NCBI GenBank assembly: GCA_035291605.1
Contig: DATDRS010000301.1
Coordinates: 1 to 6,290 of the forward strand
Reading direction: 5' to 3'
Length of the DNA stretch: 6,290 bases
Source of the DNA: DATDRS01 sp035291605
GTDB lineage: Bacteria > Chloroflexota > Anaerolineae > Anaerolineales > UBA6663
Shown here: positions 5,395 through 6,290 of the stretch, in pieces
Numbering within the stretch: position 1 is the first letter of the stretch
Layout: the number at the start of each line of letters is the position of its first letter
Notes under the pieces: model-generated
The model's input: the letters and a program-made list of their open reading frames with translations, nothing else
Told to the model about the DNA's origin: nothing
The model's database searches: none
Position numbers and translations under genes: made by a program

Positions 5395-5478
5395 AGTGAA
5401 AAGTGAACAGTCATCAATGATCGGTGACCAGTGATCAGCGAGGGTTGGTCACAGATTACTGATCACTGGTCACTGATT
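5395..5478. repeat. Inverted heptad array inserted in the T-box leader
   Basis: Twelve consecutive phased 7-mers run from 4 nt after Stem I to before the stem III region. The left half follows AGTGATC-like units and the right half ACTGATC-like units. As RNA, 5418-5438 pairs with 5459-5479 over 21 bp (two G-U) around a 20-nt loop, and GTGACCAGTGATCAG (5424-5438) is an exact inverted repeat of 5459-5473. It occupies the linker where T-boxes usually have stem II and leaves Stem I and the antiterminator intact. Confidence 0.9.
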
Positions 5479-5589
5479 AGCCGCCGCCGGGGCCGTCCCC
5501 CGTTATCAAAGCGCGGGCATGAACACGTGTCCGACGGAGTGGCCGCCTGATTCGGGCGGCAACCGGGGTGGTACCACGAGAGTCGTTTG

Positions 5590-5620
5590 ACTCCCGTCCC
5601 TGTTGGGATGGGAGTTTTTT
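5590..5620 (+). terminator. T-box regulatory terminator
   Basis: ACTCCCGTCCC (5590-5600) pairs with GGGATGGGAGT (5605-5615) over 11 bp with one G-U, around TGTT, and a run of T follows. Its 5' arm contains the CGTCCC that the antiterminator needs, so the two structures exclude each other, as in transcriptional T-boxes. Confidence 0.92.
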
Positions 5621-5625
5621 GTTTA

Positions 5626-5683
5626 CCTCATCCTCGCCCCCTCTCCTGAGCCACAGGCTCAGGAGAGGGGGCCGGGGGTGAGG
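5626..5683. repeat. Palindromic element between terminator and alaX-like gene
   Basis: GCCCCCTCTCCTGAGCC (5636-5652) and its exact complement (5656-5672) form a 17-bp stem with a 3-nt loop. The flanking CCTCA and TGAGG (5626-5630, 5679-5683) add outer pairing. Such CT/AG-rich palindromes with CCTCA...TGAGG ends look like a dispersed intergenic repeat. Here it lies in the leader of the editing gene, ending just before its ribosome site. Confidence 0.8.
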
Positions 5684-5694
5684 ACGGAGCCAAC

Positions 5695-6290
5695 ATGACT
5701 GAACCTCTGTATCATACCGACGCCTACCTGAAAGAATTCGACGCGGTCGTGACCGCCGTCGAAGGCAACGCCGTGGCGCTCGACCGCACCGGGTTTTATC
5801 CAGGCGGCGGCGGGCAACCCAACGACCTGGGCCTGCTCTCCAGCGGCCTTAAAATCTGGAATGTGACTAAGGTCCGCAAGGCGGGCGAGGCGATCTGGCA
5901 CGAGTTGGACGCAGACCTGACCGGCCTTCACGCAGCAGACCGGTCAGGTCTGAAGGTACATGGGCGTATTGATTGGACGCGCCGCTATCAGCTCATGCGG
6001 ACGCACACCGCCATGCACATCCTGTGCGGCGTGATCTTCCGCGACTACGGCGCGAGCGTGACCGGCGGCAACATGGAGCCGCTCAAGGGCCGGATGGACT
6101 TCGAGTTCGAGACCATGCGGCAGGAGTTCGTCAAAGAGATCGAGGTGAAGATCAACGTCGAAGTCGCCGCCGCTCGCCCGATCAAGGTCAAAATCCTTCC
6201 GCGCGCGGAGGCCTTCCAGATCCCCGACCTCATCCGCACGAAGATCAACCTGCTGCCCGAGGGCATCGCCGAGGTGCGGACGGTAGAGAT
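5695..6290 (+). CDS. alaX: AlaX-type aminoacyl-tRNA editing hydrolase (C-terminus beyond the window)
   Basis: The frame opens at ATG 5695, with GGAG 5 nt upstream, and runs 198 codons to the window edge. The N-terminal part has the family signature TGFYPGGGGQPND (32-44), as in the editing domain of alanyl-tRNA synthetase. RTHTAMHIL (102-110) supplies the first half of the zinc site, H104 and H108. The second half (C-x3-H) should lie just past the edge, since AlaX-M proteins are about 220-250 residues. The N-terminal beta-barrel and absence of a synthetase catalytic domain before it mark a free-standing trans-editing protein. The known family reaction is hydrolysis of Ser-tRNA(Ala) or Gly-tRNA(Ala) in the cytoplasm. 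The gene is controlled by a T-box and preceded by a palindrome. Because the C-terminus is unseen, a fusion or a different tRNA preference cannot be excluded. Confidence 0.9.
   Translation, partial: MTEPLYHTDAYLKEFDAVVTAVEGNAVALDRTGFYPGGGGQPNDLGLLSSGLKIWNVTKVRKAGEAIWHELDADLTGLHAADRSGLKVHGRIDWTRRYQLMRTHTAMHILCGVIFRDYGASVTGGNMEPLKGRMDFEFETMRQEFVKEIEVKINVEVAAARPIKVKILPRAEAFQIPDLIRTKINLLPEGIAEVRTVE

Larger units (their letters stand above)
5277..5620 (+). promoter_or_regulatory. T-box riboswitch leader, Ile specifier suggested
   Basis: Stem I is recognisable. Its base is CGGC/GCCG (5288-5291 with 5388-5391), followed by the K-turn-like GAT/GGAG and a GGAA/TTCC helix (5298-5301 with 5381-5384). 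The specifier loop has AGTA (5305-5308) opposite GAA (5373-5375). Above it come the AGAGAG bulge (5326-5331) and a TCTGGC/GCCGGA stem capped by a loop containing GTGGTG. The triplet best placed as specifier is ATC (5377-5379, Ile), 5 nt before GGAG. A stem III-like hairpin (5542-5560) precedes the T-box GGGGTGGTACCACG (5565-5578). The antiterminator pairs GGG and ACG (5566-5568, 5576-5578) with CGT CCC (5595-5600). UGGU (5569-5572) predicts a tRNA with discriminator A73, which fits Ile or Ala but not Ser or Asn. Uncharged tRNA would favour read-through into the downstream gene. Confidence 0.92.

Noticed and set aside
5395..5478. Stand-alone small RNA or tRNA-like hairpin
   Set aside because: It lies inside the T-box leader between its two conserved halves and has no promoter or terminator of its own; repeat phasing explains it better.
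6045..6266. Minus-strand open frame over the editing gene
   Set aside because: It is a shadow of the AlaX-type coding sequence, which has the HxxxH zinc motif and a good ribosome site.

Overview
The window is GC-rich bacterial DNA, most likely from a Chloroflexota (Anaerolineae-like) genome. This is an inference. It rests on the mix of a zinc-ribbon/class III cyclase/ATPase protein, a DUF5679 mini zinc ribbon, a T-box leader of the kind with AGTA, AGAGAG and a GGTG-containing apical loop, and several phased heptanucleotide arrays between and inside genes. No rRNA, tRNA, CRISPR array or transposase is visible.

Layout. (1) 1364 to below 1, minus: a large signalling protein (double zinc ribbon, class III nucleotide cyclase, STAND-type ATPase), cut by the left edge. 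(2) 1365-1477: a short divergent promoter region. (3) 1478-2110, plus: a NarL/LuxR-type response regulator whose receiver has lost several canonical residues. (4) 2278-3159, plus: an HtrA-like trypsin/PDZ protease with an intact triad but no signal peptide, followed by a strong terminator. (5) 3512-3321, minus: a 63-residue DUF5679 zinc ribbon, convergent with the protease gene. (6) 3710-4543, plus: a metallo-beta-lactamase-fold hydrolase with its own promoter. (7) 4629-5165, plus: an RNase HI-like protein. (8) 5241-5620: a promoter and a T-box riboswitch with terminator. (9) 5695 to the right edge, plus: an AlaX-type aminoacyl-tRNA editing protein, cut by the edge.

The genes look like housekeeping and regulatory functions rather than one pathway. 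The response regulator and protease are co-directional and could share a signalling or stress role. The AlaX gene is tied to tRNA charging by its T-box.

The most unusual signal is structural. Strictly phased 7-bp degenerate arrays, each with its own unit consensus, occur at three places: in frame inside the cyclase gene (300-369), across the junction of the hydrolase and RNase H genes (4525-4628), and inside the T-box leader (5395-5478). An 8-bp relative follows the RNase H gene (5161-5201). Two of the arrays are inverted, so their RNA would fold into long hairpins. They look like a class of small repeats that tolerates or targets gene edges, protein loops and riboswitch linkers. A further surprise is that the T-box specifier reads best as AUC (Ile), although the gene it precedes is of the alanyl-tRNA editing family.
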